Positions 61,861 through 64,000 of a stretch of 64,000 nt of DNA are shown here, one piece after another; positions within the stretch are counted from its first letter, which is position 1, and every line of letters starts with the position of its first letter. This DNA comes from Segniliparus rotundus DSM 44985 (lineage in GTDB: Bacteria > Actinomycetota > Actinomycetes > Mycobacteriales > Mycobacteriaceae): positions 2,037,946-2,101,945 of the forward strand of contig NC_014168.1 of assembly GCF_000092825.1 (NCBI RefSeq), read 5' to 3'. The notes under the pieces were generated by a model. It was given only the letters and a program-made list of their open reading frames with translations. It was not told where the DNA came from and made no database searches. A program made the translations under genes and the position numbers.

Positions 61861-64000
61861 TCACCATTGCAGCGCGCTGATGCCCCGCTCTTCTCGATAA
61901 TATTGGTCGAGTTCTTGCCTCCAGCGGGCGTTGGCCAGCTGGGGCCTGCCAGCCCGGTCAGCGGATTCCCGGTACCACGCCGCCTCTTTCGGGGGCAGGC
62001 CGGCAGGATCGTACAGCCCGTCAGGGTCGAGCCGCGCGAGGTCCTGGGCGTGCTGGAGCGGATGGGCCTGCTTGAGCGCAAGCTCCTGCGCGCTGAGCGA
62101 GCGCGGGTCCGCGACGGCTTTCTCAGGCGCGTCGCCCAGGTCATAACCGGGGCGGCCGGGCCAATACGATTCCACCGGGTGGGGCATCGTCGCCAACGCA
62201 TGCACGGCCTTCTCGTCCGGCTCCTCCAAAAAACACACCGCGACCAGCCGCCACGATCTATCACCGTCCAAACCTTCGGCGAGCAGCCACCGCGCGAGCC
62301 CGCACGCCAACAATCCCGGTTCCGTGATGTGGTCTGTGCCCGCTGGCGCTTGAGAGCGGTCCAAAATCCGCGTCCCCTCCGCCAAGCGCATCGCAGGGTC
62401 GAACTCGCCGAGCCAACCAGTGGTGGTCGCTCTCGCGACCACCGGGCGGCACACGCCTGCTGCCTCGTTCGGCGCAACCCGCATGTCGTGGAACAGGAAC
62501 CCCAGCGCGCCGAGGGGCACATGCTGGAAGGGCGGCCGCTGCACGCGGCCCCATGTCACACCGTCCGCGAGGAAACCTGCCCGGCCCGCGCCGCGCACCA
62601 CGCCGCCGCAGGCGATCAACGCGGCGAGTTCGCCCGCCCCCGAAGCAGGATGCGCCTGAGCCAACGAGCCCTCCAAACCGCCGAGCGCAGACAAAAGCGC
62701 GGCTGTCTGCCCGTGCGCCGCCTGCAATGCCGTGTGCGAAAGCTCGGTGGCGCGCGCTGTCCCCAACACATCCCCATGCCCTGCAACACGATCCGCCGCC
62801 CGTGCGGCCCCAGCCGCTGCGTCACCGGTGCGCAACGCGTCCTTGAGCGCCGCTTGCTGCGCCGACTGCGCCTGCGTCGCTCCATGCGCCGCGCCAACGG
62901 AGCCGCCGCCACGGCTCAGCCCAGAGCCGTGCTGCGAACCTGCACCGGAGGACGCGGGCGAAGCGGCAAGTTTCTCTGTCGCGACGGAGCCTTGCGCGGC
63001 AGTGCGAGGAGCGTCGCCGCCGCCCGCGCCGCCGACGCTCGCGATCCGACCAGATTGGCCGGGTCCGCCGAGGGGGGCTGCGCCAAGGCCCCCGATCAGG
63101 GGCGCAGACGCGCCCCTGGGAGAGCCTGACGGGGGTGGCGCAGAAGCAAGATGTTCGGCCACCGCGGCGCCCGATTGCAGTCCCGTGGACGCGCTGCCAG
63201 AAGAAGCCCCCGCGCGGCTGGAGACGGCTGCGGGGCTTTGCCCGCCGCCAACAGATCCTTGCCCTCCCCCAGAAGAGCCATCAGAAGCAGACTGCGCACC
63301 AGAGCGCTGATACTCGCCCCCGTGCATGTTCGTATCCCGGCCAGCGTACGCAAAGCCCCCGCCGCCGAAGGAGGAGCGGTTGCTCCCTGATCGCTCAAGA
63401 TCGCCCCCGCCCATTGCAGGCTGTCGTGCGCCGCCCTGTTGGAAGCCACCGCCGCGCATGGAGGACTGATCGTTGCCGGACCGCTCAAGATCGCCCCCGC
63501 CCATGCTCCCGTCGGTCCAACTCGTCGGCTGGCCGTCGAAACCGTATTCGCCGTCAGCCGGAGGCTTGTAGCTGCCCTGAAGCGTTTGGACTCTTCTGTC
63601 CTTGTTGTGGGCCATCTCGTCTTCGAGTTGTTTTCTGGCTTGTTCCAGATGCGTCTCCTTACCAGCGCGATGCAGTATCCAGTCTGGCCAGAACTGGGTC
63701 TTTTGCATCGTCTCCAACGCCTTGTGCCCCGCGTCCTGATCGCTGGACTTCGAGTTTCGCACCGGCGCTGCCGCAGCTTCCATGAATTGTTGGCCGGCAA
63801 GGGCTTTCGCGGCCAACGCCCCGCCTTTGTGACGGAATTCCTGCCGCCGTTCCCGCACTGCGGCATATGCGTCCGACTGCTTGCCGTCCAACTCGAACGC
63901 GCCCAACAGCTCCGTGTACGCCTGATCGGCTTCCTCCAAAGCCGACTGCAGATCGGCCAGCCCTCTCTTGTGCGCTTCCGCCGATGTATGGAGCACCGAC
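61861..64000 (-). CDS. Large Gly/Ser/Ala-rich protein with folded C-terminal domain, 5' end uncertain
   Basis: At least 711 residues from GTG 63996; the frame is still open at the window edge, so the true start may lie outside. Residues 1-140 are helical and charged; about 150-400 are low-complexity Gly/Ser/Ala with a repeated unit (MGGGDLERSG...SS..GGGF twice, and EYQRSG); the last 280 residues look folded, with WGRVQRPPFQHVPLGALGFL, RSWRLVAVCFLEEPDEKAVH, and PLQHAQDLARLDPDGLYDPA. The layout reminds me of type VII-secretion-associated actinobacterial proteins with an Ala/Gly linker, but no domain is recognised with confidence. Confidence 0.55.
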   Translation of the reverse strand, partial: SVLHTSAEAHKRGLADLQSALEEADQAYTELLGAFELDGKQSDAYAAVRERRQEFRHKGGALAAKALAGQQFMEAAAAPVRNSKSSDQDAGHKALETMQKTQFWPDWILHRAGKETHLEQARKQLEDEMAHNKDRRVQTLQGSYKPPADGEYGFDGQPTSWTDGSMGGGDLERSGNDQSSMRGGGFQQGGARQPAMGGGDLERSGSNRSSFGGGGFAYAGRDTNMHGGEYQRSGAQSASDGSSGGGQGSVGGGQSPAAVSSRAGASSGSASTGLQSGAAVAEHLASAPPPSGSPRGASAPLIGGLGAAPLGGPGQSGRIASVGGAGGGDAPRTAAQGSVATEKLAASPASSGAGSQHGSGLSRGGGSVGAAHGATQAQSAQQAALKDALRTGDAAAGAARAADRVAGHGDVLGTARATELSHTALQAAHGQTAALLSALGGLEGSLAQAHPASGAGELAALIACGGVVRGAGRAGFLADGVTWGRVQRPPFQHVPLGALGFLFHDMRVAPNEAAGVCRPVVARATTTGWLGEFDPAMRLAEGTRILDRSQAPAGTDHITEPGLLACGLARWLLAEGLDGDRSWRLVAVCFLEEPDEKAVHALATMPHPVESYWPGRPGYDLGDAPEKAVADPRSLSAQELALKQAHPLQHAQDLARLDPDGLYDPAGLPPKEAAWYRESADRAGRPQLANARWRQELDQYYREERGISALQW

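Overview
The window looks like chromosomal DNA from a high-GC, mycolic-acid-type actinobacterium (order Mycobacteriales). The marks are an mce lipid-import operon, WhiB3 beside groEL1/groES, mycothiol synthesis (mshA with its ROK and YbjN neighbours), LppP/LprE and MPT63-like exported proteins, and a His-rich GroEL1 tail. Proteins resemble Mycobacterium homologues at moderate distance, so a sister genus (Segniliparus is my guess, not proven) is more likely than Mycobacterium. I see no phage, insertion sequence, CRISPR array or integrated plasmid.

Layout. 1-2.7 kb: ilvB-ilvN (minus strand) behind a leader peptide and attenuator. 2.7-6.7 kb: exported PknH-like sensor domain, Cys-rich exported protein, Nramp Mn transporter, FAD monooxygenase. 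6.7-10.1 kb: probable putrescine catabolism (aldehyde dehydrogenase, Lrp regulator, class III aminotransferase). 10.1-11.7 kb: D,D-carboxypeptidase and Tat-exported cupin. 11.8-15.4 kb: CIRCE-groES-groEL1, whiB3 and a divergent hypothetical gene, the order I recall from M. tuberculosis. 15.4-23.6 kb: helicase, two Excalibur proteins, Cys/Met PLP enzyme, DUF1444-like and MPT63-like proteins, DedA, hydrolase, HTH protein, PnuC. 23.6-36.5 kb: a long minus-strand mce operon (yrbEA, yrbEB, mceA-F, Mce-associated protein) running on into SRPBCC, hydrolase, SDR and DUF445 genes. 36.5-45.7 kb: secreted protein, serA-leuB, serine protease, lgt-pyk-tesB, aldehyde dehydrogenase. 45.7-54.7 kb: lipoprotein, membrane proteins, a frameshifted MFS gene, tRNA-Glu and tRNA-Gln beside gltX, FAH hydrolase, GDPD, a frameshifted SDR and a frameshifted MpaB-type gene. 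54.7-64 kb: ROK-mshA-YbjN operon behind a Cys-rich leader ORF, SDR, long-chain acyl-CoA synthetase, ctaA, and the start of a large Gly/Ser-rich protein.

Expression logic is the most interesting layer. About twenty genes have a TANNNT box 5-8 bases before an ATG or GTG with no Shine-Dalgarno sequence, so leaderless translation is the rule here. In several tandem pairs the stop codon of the upstream gene is itself the TAG or TAA of the next gene's -10 box. Short upstream ORFs precede at least four units: a branched-chain leader before ilvBN, a leaderless ORF ending in LCLFCC before ROK-mshA (possible cysteine-sensing control of mycothiol synthesis), a leaderless ORF ATGA-coupled to yrbEA, and a 9-codon ORF ATGA-coupled to a hydrolase.

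Three genes (MFS, SDR, MpaB-like) carry an apparent single-base deletion at G/C-rich runs. This could be real decay or undercalled bases.
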